Positions 10,950 through 24,585 are shown, numbered from the stretch's first letter. The stretch is DNA of 64,000 nt from Adineta ricciae (GCA_905250025.1 CAJNOJ010000002.1:62001-126000), one strand, 5' to 3'. A program made the numbers and translations. Notes: generated by a model not told the origin, from the sequence alone.

Positions 10950-12450
10950 GATAGTGTATATACAGAAAAGTTTTCCTTCTTTCATATATCTATTCTTTCT
11001 TACTTCATTCATTTATTTTTTATGCAAGAAAGCGAGTAGCGCAGAGAGAGAGAGGGAAGGAGAGGAAAAGCACGTCAGTCATCTATCATTACTCCTATGA
11101 CATACTCACTTTTAGAAACTATATACCACACAAAAAAAGGAAAACGATGAGGAAACAGGAGGAACAGCGAGCAAAGAAGAGAAAAATATAAATCAACGAA
11201 CAGAATTCTCTCGATCTCATGATTAAGATAGCACGGAGATATTACTCAATCTGTCTTAAGAATTTTAATGTTAAATAAGACAATACAAAGACGTCCTACT
11301 GTGACTTTTTCACATTTCGAAAACTGGGGTGTTAGTGATAACTATTGTAGGTTGGGGACATAAAGTTGTTGTTAAAATGGGGAAGATGATTCTTTTCTTA
11401 GGAAGAAGAGGAAAAGGTCGACTGTTTGTTTTCCATTTAATTAAGATGAGTTTTGTGATAAAAAGATTTTATCGGTAAAAGAATGTCTTAATGTGAATGT
11501 TTGATTATTTATTTTCATGCTGATTTGTGTTGTATGAAAATCACGAGGCATTGTGAATTCGAAATGCATTGAATATCAATAGAATTCAAAGGAGAAAACA
11601 TCTATTTTCTCATACAGAAAGGAAGAACAGTTTCGTTCGTGACATTAGTTCTGCGATACGATGTCTCGCCAAGGGCGGATCAAGACATTCCTCGTCACAT
11701 TATTTCTCAGTTCCCGCCGACAACTCAATAGATAATTCTTCATATTCTTGCATCATCATTCATACAAGTCTATTAGCATGCGCCGATCAAAATCAGCACG
11801 AGCAAATTTTCAACCCAACAAAATCTTTTTCTTTCGAAATCGATAACCACATAATGTTACCTGCATATCGATAAAATACGGAGATACCTATACATGCTGC
11901 AGCGTATAATTTTTCTTGTTCTTCACGACACGTATGAAATGGTCTACAGGAGAAATGGTGGGATGCAGAGAAAGAAAAACATACGCAGCATACATTTTTC
12001 CACATGGTGCAATGTTGACTTTGTGTCTGTATCTTTTACAATGAGGTTTTGATTACTTTTTTTCTGTCTAGCAAAAATACGATTGCAATAGTCTTATCTC
12101 GACGTTTCGCGGACAAGTCCAGTCTGACGAAATTAGAAGTTTCTCTCTTCCAAAAATAAGACTTTTTTTTAGGTGGAAAATTCCAATACAAACTGATGGA
12201 TAATCGGAACTTTCCCCATTCACGTGTTCTATATAAGCGACCGTTTCTTCCTCTTTTTACGTTTGATTATTTTTTACGCATCTAGGATACTGTAAGCAAA
12301 TAGCTCACATCGATATTGTACATCACTGCGCAGACATTTTCATGAAACATTTGTGATTCTTTGCAATTCTGAGCATCACTTCTAAACAACTTTTAAACAA
12401 TTGACGAAAATTTCACATTTAACATATTGTTAAACATTATAGAACTAAGA
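10950..12450. other. intergenic upstream of the MAPK pair
   Basis: 1.5 kb of AT-rich sequence with no convincing coding exon. Frames of ~100 and 70 codons near 11.6-12.0 kb overlap each other on opposite strands and look random. A good TATA-type promoter lies near the right end. Confidence 0.5.
12221..12237 (+). promoter_or_regulatory. E-box plus TATA box of MAPK gene 1
   Basis: CACGTG (12221-12226) stands just before TATATAAG (12230-12237), about 215 bp upstream of the ATG at 12451, leaving room for a 5' UTR. The placement is inferred from sequence only. Confidence 0.5.
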
Positions 12451-14577
12451 ATGGCAGCTGCCAATTCTGATCAAACTCAATGGCACACATTTACCTGTGG
12501 CGAAGAAGAGTACACAGTGCCTATTCGATATAAAGATCCGAAAAAAATCGGATACGGTGCTTTCGGCGCTGTAGCGTAAGTACTAATATCCTCTTTGATT
12601 TTTCTATGAATACGTTCTTTGTCTAGTCAGATGACAGATACGGTATGAAAAATTACCGTTAATATCGCGGAATAAATATTACGGTATAATGAATTAGGTC
12701 ACCGGCAAAATTGTTGCTATCAAAAAGTTAATTCAACCATTTCGAGGCACAGAATATGCAAAACGAGCTTATCGCGAACTCAAATTACTCATGCATCTAG
12801 ACCATCCTGGTATGCATGTACGTAAATAAATGCTGACTTTCTTCTAATACTTTTTCCATGGATGTGTATTACTTGTAAATATACGTAGATCGTACGATTA
12901 TTGAACGTTTTCACACCTAATAATAACTTGCGCGAATTTGAAACTTTGTATGTTTGTTTATAAGGAAGTTTATCACCTATTGAGAACACTGATTGTTTAG
13001 TTATTTGGTGATGAAATATGCCGGTGTTGATTTGAATCGTATTATTAAAAGACATGCATTCACTGAAGAACATATCAAACAAATCATTTATTCGATACTT
13101 CGTGCTTTGAAAGTAGGAGTTTTCTATGAAAATTATAGTCTTCCATACAATACGAACGGTTTCGTTGCTCTTCAATTTCAGTTCGCACATTCAGCTGAAA
13201 TCCTTCACCGCGTAGGAATTTCTTTTTGAAAAATAGGTAGGAAATTATGATACGCTTTCAATATTTTAAATAGGACTTGAAACCATCAAATATTGGAATT
13301 GATGAAGATTCGAATCTCACGGTGAGTAGAAGGAGTATACACCTACTTTCGATCGCTTTCAACGATATTGACACTTTCCTCGGTTTATTCAATTGATTCT
13401 GATACATTTCAAGATTTCTCATAAAAAATTATTAAAATTACAAAACTAATGTTTTCGATCGCGCATGAAAACAAAAATATGAATAGTGTTTGTTTTTGAT
13501 AGATTCTCGATTTTGGCTTAGGACGTGTTGCAGCCGACGGGGATAAAACCGGTTATGTTCAAACAAGGTATACGATTCATCATTTATAAGAAATATAATA
13601 TTGACTTCGTTAGATGGTGGCGTGCACCGGATATATATACGAACTGGCAGAGATATGATGATAAATTGGATATGTGGTCTGTTGGTTGTATAATGGGCGA
13701 ATTGATTTTACGTAAACCAATTTTTCCTGGAAAAGATCATACCGATCATTTGAAGAAGATATTTGAAATTATCGGTACACCTGATAGGTCAACACTAGAT
13801 GAAATTTGCACACCAGGTTCGTAAGCGATGTGCAGATCAATTTTAGGTTTTAAAGGTTCTGAGAGGAATAATCTTGGATTGGGAATATTCAAGAGGAGTT
13901 CATAAGATCAAGAGAATATCGGTTGATAATAGTTCCTAAATTTATCGATATAGTATCACAGTTTGAATAACTACACAATATTCTCATTGCTGTGAAACAG
14001 ATTCTTTAGATGTGGTAGAATTTATCTCAAAAATGCCGCGACAAGTCGGACAAAATTTCAATGAACTGTTTGGTTACAAATATGCTGCAGGAAATCCTCA
14101 ACCAACATCCGGAATTTCACCAGTAGGTGTCGATCTTCTCCGACATCTTCTAACGTTTAATCATTTTGATCGGCCAACTGCTGAAGAAGCACTAGGTAAG
14201 TTAGTTTTCCGGACTGCAGTTCAATTGATGTGAACAATTCTGTAAAAATGTTTTTGTCTATGTAGCTCATCCATTTCTGACTGGCTTTCATAATCCTGAG
14301 GATGAACCGACTCTAGACTCATTGGTTGACGAACATCAAAATGCATGTTACAATGTGGAAAAGTGGAAAAGTAAATGTAACATACTCTATTCGTCTATGA
14401 GCGATCGTTATCGCAATTTAGTAGAATGAGTGTGGTGATTTTAGTTATCGATTGTTTAATACATTTAATGTCTTTTTAGGTATAATCTGGGAACTAATTC
14501 AACGGTTTGAGGAACCCGTAGTAGACGCTGACGATGATAACGACGATATGGATACCGATTCACAAAACATACCATAG
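12451..14577 (+). CDS. p38-type MAP kinase (active copy)
   Basis: Stress-activated Ser/Thr kinase of the p38/MAPK14 group, 391 residues in 12 exons: 12451-12575, 12627-12642, 12698-12817, 12889-12947, 13001-13112, 13182-13211, 13274-13321, 13503-13567, 13614-13816, 14001-14195, 14266-14370, 14480-14577. Catalytic motifs are intact: Gly loop GYGAFGAV, VAIKKL with the ATP-binding Lys, HRDLKPSN (split by an intron after HR), LDFGLGR, and the TGY activation motif. P+1 loop is RWWRAPD rather than the usual RWYRAPE. WSVGCIMGEL, FPGKDHTDHL and the C-terminal NPEDEP (common-docking acidic patch) fit p38. Exon 2 is a 16-nt microexon. The C-terminus ends in an Asp-rich tail. A related gene follows directly. 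Confidence 0.94.
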
Positions 14578-15158
14578 ATTACAAGATAACTAAGAAAAAA
14601 GACTGTCGTTTGTGATGTTTTTTTTGTATTTCCACCGATCTATTGTGTATTGACTACATCAATATATGATCGTCGCTGTTTGTCTTTCGTTGTATCACGA
14701 AGCTTCTGGTTAAATAGTAGTTTCGAAATGTCGCCTCTTTCTGCATGTGAACTTTTGCGTATATGCATGAAATATTTAAGAAAATATTCTATCAACGGTC
14801 GCACGCATAAAATATAATTAGATTTCAAAGAGCGAATTGATATGAAACATAAAAAGAGGGTTAAACGATTGATCCCACTTTTCTACTGAGTTGCAGACGA
14901 AATATCAATTTCTATATACTTAAAAAAATATCATAAAAAGATGAATCACTATAAAGCATATCATCCACGTTTAACTCGTCATGATTGCTTTCATTTATCG
15001 CTACTATCGATCATTATATGTCTCTCTCTCTCATCTAGTCTTAACCAATAGGTGAGATTCATCATTTGGTTATATTTTATGTTTGTATACAGTCGTTCTC
15101 ACATAAACTCAATTACATTCGATAGGATTTCTTTTTATCATTGAGAATAGATATCAAT
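14578..15158. other. spacer between the two MAPK genes
   Basis: 581 bp, AT-rich, with a CT run near 15022. It should hold the 3' UTR of copy 1 and the promoter of copy 2. No TATA box as clear as that of copy 1. Confidence 0.5.
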
Positions 15159-17003
15159 ATGGCTGCAGTGATCGAAAATCAAGAACAGTGGTATACGACA
15201 ATTTCTAACAACGAGACATTTACATTACCCATACGATATCAACATGCACATGTTACCGGAGAAGGAGCATTTAGTTTTGTTCTGTAAGTTCAAATGTACT
15301 TTCTTCTTCCTTTTTGATCGTCTTTGTACTTTAGTCAAGCGATAGATTCAGTACGAATGATAATGTCTAGGATTAGTAATGACTATTAATGTACTCTCAT
15401 TTAGAAAACAGGTAAATACGTAGCTATTAAAAAGGTGAGAGAACCTTTCCGAGATGCAATGCACGCAAAACGAACGTACCGTGAATTAAAACTTCTCTTG
15501 GATTTCAACTATCCGGATACACAAGTATGCACGCTCAACTATCATCTTACTTGCGAATAGCCATTTTTGATCATTGTAGGTAGTGCAATTATACAATGTC
15601 TTCACACCAGAACGAGATGTGAATAATTTTCAGACTTTGTATGATTTCCGAAAGGAAATTTTATTAGACGATGTATCATTCTGTGTGAATACCTTGTAGG
15701 TACTTTGTTCTGAATTACATTGATTATGACCTACACGAAGCTATTCAGTGTACGACATTTACTGAAGAACATATCAAATTAGTGATATATCAGTTACTTC
15801 GTGGTTTAAAAGTATTTTCGCTTGTCATCACTAGTGATTCGCAGTATATTAGGTGTTTTACTTTTGTTTTAGCTCATTCATTCAGCGGGGATTGTTCACT
15901 ATGTAATTATACTATAGAAAAATGAAAATATTGATTGACCGATGGTTTTTTTCGTTTCAAATAGGGTCTGACACCGCAAAACGTTAGGATAGACAAGTGT
16001 GGAAATGTCTCAGTAAGTGTTACAGTCGGTAAAGTATGCAGAAAAATCATCAATCAACATCGTCCCTCTTAATATTGTTAAGATGCACTTTCATACTCTG
16101 TCACTTATATTTAGATTACAACCGATTTTGTCGCTAATTTTCCATCCAATGATAACAGCGCTTGCAATATCCCCTCTAGGTATATTAAGAAAACCGATTT
16201 GGACTTGTCGTATTAAACACAGTCTCTCTGATTAGATCTTGGGATGCACCAGAGATACTTGCTAATCCAGCACAATGTAGTAGCAAAGTAGACGTATGGT
16301 CTGTTGGTGCCATCATGGCTGAATTGATCTTACATCAACCACTTTTCCGTGGAGAAGATCATATGGATTATCTAAAACAAATCATTGACGTTCTTGGTAC
16401 TCCTGATCCAACAAAGATAGACGAAATATGCATACCAGGTTGGTAGATAACATCCAAGCTAGACTTATGAAAATACTTTTACAGGCGCAGCGTCGTACAT
16501 CAAACAAATTCCAGTTCATCCACCACAAGATTTGAATAAACTATTCGGTTTCAAATACGCTGCAGGAAATCCGCAACCAATATCCGGTGTTTCACCGATG
16601 GGTATTGATCTTCTCAAATGTCTTTTAACTTTTGATCATCGTGACCGTCCGACTGCCGCTCAATCACTCGGTTAGCGAACTTTCAATACTGAGATTCAGT
16701 TGATGTTGTTAACCTGTCGCAAATTTTGTTTTTTTCTGCATAGCTCATCCATTTCTGGCCGACTATCATGATCCTATGGATGAACCGACTTTGAATTCAA
16801 TAGTTGATCAACACCAAGACGCAGAGTACAGCGTAGAGGAATGGAAAAGTAAGTGCATGGAACGATTCCGACTGATTCATTAAAGGCTAGTTAATAGTTT
16901 AAATCTGAATGAAATATGCCCTTGAATTTCAGAAATCATCTGGCAATTAATTCAAGATTTTGTTATACCATCTTGGGCTAACGAAAGCATTCACGATGAT
17001 TGA
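15159..17003 (+). CDS. MAPK paralogue, predicted pseudokinase
   Basis: Tandem paralogue of the preceding p38-like gene, 379 residues. Exons: 15159-15283, 15335-15350, 15405-15524, 15580-15638, 15700-15811, 15873-15902, 15965-16012, 16115-16179, 16236-16438, 16485-16670, 16744-16848, 16933-17003. Ten of 12 exon lengths equal those of copy 1, including the 16-nt microexon, and all phases close. The N-lobe Lys is kept (VAIKKV). The catalytic loop reads HYG then LTPQN instead of HRDLKPSN, so the base Asp is lost. DFG has become DFV, and the activation segment lacks TGY (FPSNDNSACN instead). The C-lobe is well kept: WSVGAIMAEL, FRGEDHMDYL, DPMDEP. An intact frame with selective loss of catalytic residues points to a pseudokinase rather than a decaying gene. 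Confidence 0.88.
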
Positions 17004-18213
17004 GACAAATATGTAAAGTCATAGATAATTTTCAAAAACAATAAACAACACCACGGCATTGTATTCGTCTTCCTCGGCGTATTCCTGAACTTCTGTTCGT
17101 AAATAACAAGAACTCGCTAATATGAAGAAAAAAAATACAAATAAAACTAATATAAAAATATTTTTCCGATGAGATTTCTATCTAAATGAATTGAAAGGTT
17201 CACAATTTGCATAAGTGACAAAGATTGTATCTCTTGTTGAATATCACCGTACATATTGTCAAGTTCTCGCTGAAACATCTATATCCATGATCGGTTCATC
17301 GTTGTAACAAAAAAATCATTATTCTGTCATACAGAGGGTTATATTAATATTCAAATAAAATGCATCCAGCTAGTCTCCAGATGCGAATGTATATATTCAG
17401 TCAAACAATACGACAGTAGAATAAAAGAAATAAATCATCAAGGCTGAACGAATCAAACATGAACCTAAGACAGCAAGTTCAAACTAGAAATGTACTCTCA
17501 TAATAATAAACAACCCGAATTCGACGAAGGGGACGGTTCTCCACATGATATTCGATACAAAAAAAGTAGATCGCTGAGATTATTCCTTGCAACACAAGTT
17601 GTTTTCTCAACAATGTACTCTTCTAATCTAATTATACGATCAAACCAAAGGCGTCAAACATCCTTGAGAGAAATTCGTCTAACGATCTTTCAACAATGAT
17701 TCTCATGTTCTTATGTCTTATTTATGAATCATAAGATAATATTGTTCAACTTCAGTTCTTTCTTTAAGATCTTGATTGATTTGTGCTGAAAGGAGCAAGC
17801 GTCTTTGATAAGTCAGTTGCTTCCAATGATCGAAATTCTGGTGAGTGTCAAACAAAGATAAGATAAACTAACTAACCATTTTCATATTCTCTCATACATA
17901 GATAATTTCTCACGAAAGAAACCCACGCAGTCTTGATGAGTCGGTACTCTTTCATCTACTTCTCAAAGTCTCAATTATACAACATCTTTAAAGTTGCATG
18001 AAATTCCTAATATTTAATTCCAGTCAATGATTTGTTACGGTAAGGATGTTTTCTTTTTGTTGAAGAATCTTTATTATGATCGTGATTAGATATATACAAT
18101 GATTTAGACCAAAGTTGAGCTCATCAAAAAAGAAATCATGTTAATGTTCATTCTCTTTTCAGTTCAATCAGGATGTTGACATTCCATTTCTGTTCTTTGT
18201 ACTTTCGTGTTTC
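17004..18213. other. intergenic, no gene seen
   Basis: 1.2 kb of AT-rich sequence after the MAPK paralogue. The only frame of note (17490-17699) has no splice or family support. Confidence 0.5.
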
Positions 18214-18575
18214 TTAAAACAATTGACGATAGGGTGGAGGTGTAATCTAAAGAAGAAAAAAAAACAAACAAATGATTCGATTAGTTTTTTTTTGTATAGA
18301 TAAGTTTATAGTCTTACTTCATCTTCTCGAATATTAAGTCGCCGAACAAGATCTAGTAGTGTTGATGTGTCAAGTAAGACATTACTGAATCGATGTTCAT
18401 ATTCGACAGGATTAACATGAGGAACAAATGTTTTTGTGTAGTGTCGTTCGACTACGACTTTCGGTTGGTCATAGACGATGATAACTGTCGGAGGTCTATG
18501 ATATCCTTCTTGTGTGCGTTGAGGATTCGGCTTCGAATTGTTCATTGTCACAACCATTACGAAGGAAAGTTTCAA
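18214..18575 (-). CDS. small orphan protein, two exons
   Basis: Exons 18318-18575 and 18214-18246, joined by a 71-nt intron with a GTAAGA donor and a pyrimidine-rich acceptor; phase 0 and 96 residues. Start at 18575 (or the ATG at 18545). Near the middle VIIVYDQPKVVVERHY is a beta-rich stretch. Then NPVEYEHRFSNVLLDTSTLL and NIREDE lead to a Pro-rich tail, ITPPPYRQLF, supplied by the second exon. No signal peptide is clear, although the first residues are hydrophobic. Function unknown. A TATA box lies about 50 bp upstream, which supports a real gene. Confidence 0.55.
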
Positions 18576-19057
18576 TTCGTTTTGTAAAGAGCACTGAAAG
18601 GAGCGTCCTAAACTTTGCCCGTGTTTATATACGAAACAAGTCGAGCCATCAAATAACTATTGAGAGAAATCAGTGAGATATCACGTCTATTTATCAACTG
18701 ATAAAAAGTCATTTCTGTTAATGTTTTCTTTTGAATTGCTGTACTATTATGAATCATATTTGATGTTATCTACACTTTTCTCTTGCATATGCTCGGTTGA
18801 TTGATGATGGTTAGCATTTGTCATATGACAAACAACATCAAGCACATTGCTAGTTGACTTTTTCTCCATCTTTATTAGTCAATACGAATAAACATTGTAA
18901 TGAGAAGAAAAGAAGAAAAAAAAAAACAAGACAAAAACGAACATTGTTAGCGGAAAAATGAAAAAAAGCAAATGAAAAGCAATATATGAACGAAAAGAAA
19001 AAAAAAAGAAAAGTTTAGAGACAAAACAAGACGAGAAAATCTCGACGGAAAAACGAA
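18576..19057. other. upstream of orphan gene / TOP1 3' flank
   Basis: Contains the orphan gene's TATA box and the A-rich 3' flank of TOP1 (A/G runs 18900-19010). No gene seen. Confidence 0.5.
18624..18631 (-). promoter_or_regulatory. TATA box (TATATAAA) of the small orphan gene
   Basis: TATATAAA on the minus strand, 49-56 bp before the ATG at 18575, which predicts a very short 5' UTR. Confidence 0.5.
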
Positions 19058-22000
19058 TTACGCATCTTCTGAGTTTTGTTCATCATCATCAACATCGTCT
19101 TCATCATCACCCTCACCATTATTGTTACTCTCATCGATGTTACGCAAAACAATTTCACCTTTGTAGTTATGAAAATGATAGTCAGCAGTTGCCATATCAA
19201 TCGCCCAACGAAATTTATCACGTTGAGTTTTGGAATAGACTTTCTCGATCGGAACACTCCATTTCTTACACCTAAAAAGTCAATGAGTGTCATGTGAGCA
19301 GTAGTTGAATGACTCTTTACCATGCAACACTGATTCGCGGATCGAGATAGTTTAATTTGGACGTGCCCAATGCGATTTCTGCGTTTTCTCTGCGATCTAA
19401 TTCTTGAACTTCTAACTTCTTGAGCGCTTCGTCTGCACGTTGCAATTTCTTTTCGGCGGCTTCAACCTTCTTTTGCGATGCTTGGCTTTTCGAATTTTTA
19501 TGCTCAGCTTTCGCTCGTTTTAACTCGCCTTTCAGTTCATTAACTTCGCTTTTCTTTGCATCGATCTAAATACATTCATCAGGAAAAATCTTCATCAAGA
19601 TTCGCATTGACTTACCTTCGTCTTTAAAGCACTCATGCTTTTCTCGAATGTTTTCGGTATGGAACGTTGGTGATTACACAACAATGCAACTTGCCGATTA
19701 GCACGATTGTAAGCGAGGACTTTTTCGGCGACATTAGCTTTGCGATCTGTGAGAAGATCAAGTTGTTCTTGAAGAGTTTTCGATGCATTGTATGTTCGAA
19801 ACACTTTTGCAGTAAGACCATCCATTAATTCGCTCAGATATTGATTTAAACTTGCCGTCTAAAATTCCAAATTAAAATCAAAAGGGAATTCATCAATTTT
19901 GTCGCGTCTTACTGTAAGACGATCGAATAATTCATCTTCGTGTTCTTTGTTTTCAATGAATAGTTTCAAATTTTTATATACACGTGGCTCAACGGCAACT
20001 CTATTATTGTATCTAAAGATCAAATAGAATTGGTCAATAGATAAAGTTTATGAAAGATCCGCTATAGTGTACCTTATACTATCTTTGCCAAGAAAGTCAA
20101 ATTCGACAACGTTGTCGCCGAGTCTTTCATCTCGATCATGTAATCGGATGTGTTCGACACGTAATGAGCAGCAACCGACGGTGTCTGCTTCGTCTTCATC
20201 TTTTTCGTTACCAGCACGAAGTGCGAGCTTCAAGAGAAAGAAAATATGTTTGTTTGAAAAGTGTACGATAAGCATTGAATTACCTTGTCGATAAAGTAAA
20301 GTGCAACAGCTCGTTGACGTATTTTCATCTCTTTACTTTTCCAATCCATTTGATAATTTTCACGTATTTTATCAATGATTCGATGAAGTTTTCGTGCTTT
20401 CTCATACTTTTGCCAATCCCGTTCGCCCTGAAGGTAAAGAAAGTTAAACATAGCAATTGCACAGAAACAAACAACAAACCTTAACACGAGATGATGCACT
20501 TAACATAATGTACTTATGATTTCCTCGAATGTTCTCTGTCCACATAACAAGCCAAGTAACTTTGTTATCATGTCGAACTTCTTTCCATTTGTGTCCTTCC
20601 GGTGGTTTTGGTATTGTTGCTGTTCGACCAATATTGATAATAACGTCTTCCGGTCGAATACGTTTTTTCAAACATCCCATTTTTGGATGTTCACCGCGGC
20701 CACGAAAGAGACCAGGAGGTTCAATTTTGTAATTTCCTACAGGTTGTCGATGTCCGTCCCATAGACAAAAGCCGTATTCTTTGCGGATCCGTTCATTTTC
20801 CTCTTTGATTTGTTTCTTTTCTTCTTTACTCATGTTTTTGCGTAATTCGGTTTGTTCCTTGAAATAATTTGCTACTTGAGTAAAATCGCATTTACGAATA
20901 TCTTTGATAACTTCACGTTCTGCCGACGTCATTGATTCCCGCCAGTCATTCATGAAATTTTCATTGAAAATCGATTTCGAAGTATAATCGTGATCGAGCA
21001 TACGAGCATAGAATGTCATTATTTCTTCGGCTGCTGGTTTCAATTTAACCTCAGCACCTAGAACATAACGAAGGTTTCAAATACCGCGCGTCAACCCAAG
21101 ACAGAAACGTACCATTGTAGAAAAACTTCACACGAGATGGCAATGGTTCGTATGGAGGAGGAAATAATGGTCCCTTGTGTTCGAGAGTTGTCCACTTGCG
21201 ACCATCGGTGTATTGTTCATCTTCCCACCTGGAAAATAAAGGAATGAAAGTGAGAAAAATGAGAAAATATAAGGATATGTACCATCGCCAAACATCTTCT
21301 TCTTCTTTTTTAGTTCGTTTCCCAGTAGTTGTTCCTTTCGTCGGTGAAGAATTGACAATCGGCTTCGATTCTTTTTTCGGTGTGACTTTTTCTTGTTTAA
21401 CAGTCGCTGTCGACTTCTTTGTGGACGCGGATGACGGAGATTTAGACGTAGAAGGTTTTTCATTTTTGACAGCAGTCGGTGTTGTAGAAGTAACCGCTTT
21501 TTTTGCTATATGACTTTTTGCTTTTTTCGACTAGAAACATTCAGATTAGCTGGAAAAAGCGAGTTTGTAAGACTTCCTTACCAATGGAGCATCGTCATCA
21601 TCAGAATCGATAGTTGTACTTTTACGTTTCGGCGGTGATGGTTCGGTTTTTGGCTCTTTTTTAATGACAATAGTTGTTTCCTTCTTAACAATGGGCGTCG
21701 TCGATTCCTTTTTGATCGTAGGAGTTGTCGCTTCTTTTTTAACAGCTGGACTTGCTGTTGTAGATGTTGGTTCTTTTTTCACAATAGATGTTTGAAGAGT
21801 GTCGGTTTTAGTCGGTGTTAATGCAGGTTTTGGTTCACTGTTGGTCATCGATGGACCGTTTGACGCTGTTGTTGTTGTTAATGTTGCTGCTTTCTTCGCC
21901 TAAGCAAAGAAAAAATAAAGAAAATATGTAGATATTGGTCGTTTTTCCGACACAGACAAAATCTTTCAGTAGAATTGGAACTAAATATTCGAAGAGTGTG

Positions 22001-22321
22001 ATTTGAATAGACATTTTTGAAGAAAAAAAAAACTAGGCGCAATGAAAGAAAAATTCTTTTTCTCCAACTCACCAATGATTGATTGTCATTGTCTGATTCA
22101 TCACTATCAGATAAAATACGAGTTTTGCGTTTTATTGGTGAACTCTGCATGGGCGGTCTTTTATTAACCACCGGCGATGATTTCGAACTATTTCCGTTCG
22201 ACGCAGCTTTTGTGTTATTATTCGACTCCTTTTTCATCGTTGACGATGGTGAACTTTTTGTGCTGTTTGCATTGGTAGATAGAACAGATTGTGGTAATTT
22301 TGGATTGGCAACACTCATCAT
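19058..22321 (-). CDS. TOP1: DNA topoisomerase I (type IB)
   Basis: Nuclear enzyme that relaxes supercoils through a 3'-phosphotyrosyl nick. Minus-strand exons: 22073-22321, 21582-21899, 21283-21530, 21113-21228, 20480-21057, 20284-20427, 20073-20227, 19913-20012, 19616-19858, 19321-19565, 19058-19271; phases close at 869 residues. The N-terminal ~260 residues are a Ser/Lys/Thr-rich disordered domain with repeated KKE motifs. The core follows: [63 protein letters not shown]-type text and [13 protein letters not shown] Lys/Glu-rich linker coiled coil precedes the C-domain. The catalytic Tyr is in [10 protein letters not shown], codon 19347-19349; the catalytic His lies in LLCNHQR. An acidic tail after the domain extends beyond the human C-terminus. 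Confidence 0.97.
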
Positions 22322-24585
22322 GAAGAATGTTTGTTTAAATGTGAAAATAAGTTAAAATCAATTACAGAAAACAGAATGTCAATTATTCGGATTCGGCACA
22401 CGATGAACAAACGAACGAACGGTTTGTTTGTGTGTTTATATATGGGACTTTATTTTTTTTGTGAGACTCGACAATTTATTCGATGAAAACATGAGTCACC
22501 GAAATACTATGCGTTGTGGTGATGCAATAATGGGATTGTTTTTTAAAAATAATTTCACTTTTCAAATGAAATTAACATTCTTTTCGAATTCGTGAAGAAT
22601 TTTTACCTTTTCAAGATTTGTTAGAGAACAAACAAGAATAGATGTCACTACACAATGATTGATACCGTTGTTGCAATCTCGAGAGAGACAAGGAATGAAT
22701 AAATCACAAGGAAATTTTCATTTTTTATACCCAATGAATCTCTGTTTCATTATATATTGATGTAAAATGTCGTTTCCTTTGTTCAGTGGCAAACTAAACG
22801 TATTTTTAGCTTATTAGTTCAAAACAATTGATCACAATTTGTTGCACCTACACATATGAATGAATGATCTCTAATGAAAACAATTTCTTGGAAGTGTTTG
22901 AGGGTGTATAAGGACATCAGTTGATCGGAAAACTTTTTTGTAACATGATGATTGGATTTGTCGTGTGATTCCATAAGGACCGTATTGACGTTTGCCATCA
23001 TTTTCCCCTTCGCGACATTTTTCAGTCACGAAAAGATTAACGAGGAGAGAAAAATAACAAGAAAACTACTGATTTTTCTTATAATAACTCGTATTTCAAT
23101 GATCTGAAAAACAGCATCACCAATGATCATACACACACGAAAGAATCCATGAGAAAAGAAAACAGATTAACACGTGCTGGAAGAAAAACTTGAAATCTAA
23201 GTACCAACTCGGTTTGTTTCCAAATGAGGCATTAAGAAAGTATCTTGAAATTCTATTTATAAAAGATATATACACGTCAAGAGACTACTTTAATAACGAA
23301 TCTTTAATACAGGATATAACAACTACCGGGTTTTGTGCGTCAATATAAGATTTCATTTCATTATCAGTTACCAATTAGACACAATCTACCGACTTTTTTT
23401 TCCTTATACGCCTATTGTGTAATAAGAAGAGAGTAAAAGTTTCTTCTTAATACGCGTCACATTCCAGGATGTTATTGAGCAGAAAAATCGTCGACGAAAC
23501 GATGATTCAGAGGAATATACGTGTGAAAATTATCAGCCGATGTGCGTTTGCACTAAAAACATGGTGCATTTAAATGGATTATTTTATCAACCGATATCAA
23601 TCTGTATGATGAATACCGAAAAGAAAAGATCTAATCATACAGGTTTTCATTAGTTATTCATGACAGTTTCGATGCGAAAGACATATTCCCGTATGGATAA
23701 TGTGCGAGCGGTTGTTTCTACCATTGGATGATGTGCCTAGTTTTTTTGTTTGTATGCTGTAAAGATATATGTAAGAAGGAAGAGAAGAGAGCAGAGAAAA
23801 ATAATGATGATGGTGATAAAGAAAAAAAAAGAAAGAAAGGTAGAAGAGAATTCCCTACGAAAACCATTTTTTTCTTCGTTCTTATCTCTTCTGACAACAG
23901 CTGGAAAATACGCTTCTAATTGAACTATATCGTTATGTTCATTTATACGTTAGTGAAAGACAATGGAAAGGGCAATTCTTTTGGTCGATGGCCAATTCCT
24001 CGGCCTTCTATCTCTTTATTATGCCTTTTCTTTTTCTCGTTAGCTGTTCCATCATGTCTGTCATTATCTCCTACTCAAATACTTCGTAGTTGCCATTGAA
24101 TAAACCTATCATTATCACTGCGTTCTCTTAGATAGTAGTTTTCGTCCGAAAAGAAACGTCGCAAGTCTGAGAAGAAGATTTTCTCATTCTCATTCTCTCT
24201 CTCTCTCTTGTTTTCTATTAGTAATCAGATATACATTTTTTTCTTAATTGATCTGTCTTCTTAAATTATTAAAGGTAATATTGATAAGAATGTTAATGAT
24301 TAAAAGCAACTGTCTACCTGAATGTATATATGTAATATCGAGTAGTTTTTCTCATTTCACTTCGTCCGCAAGTTTGTTCTATGAAGGAAATGTGTAGAAA
24401 TGTCTATCCCCTTGGTGTATTTTTATCTTATCATATAATGAAGTTAATTTACTACTCTTAAAGAGTTTTTTTCTTTATTACTATTTGTTTCCTTTTTTAC
24501 TTTCAAGATAGACATTCTGCTTGCTTTTGAAACCTTCAAATAATGTAATCAGTCGAAAGAAGACGAACGCAAGACATTTACAAGC
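22322..24585. other. 2.3-kb intergenic region between TOP1 and the GPCR
   Basis: Divergent upstream region of TOP1 (-) and the receptor (+). AT-rich with a purine-rich stretch around 23780-23840 and CT runs near 24195. No coding exon recognised. Long distances like this often hold regulatory sequence for tightly controlled receptors, but nothing specific can be read here. Confidence 0.5.
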
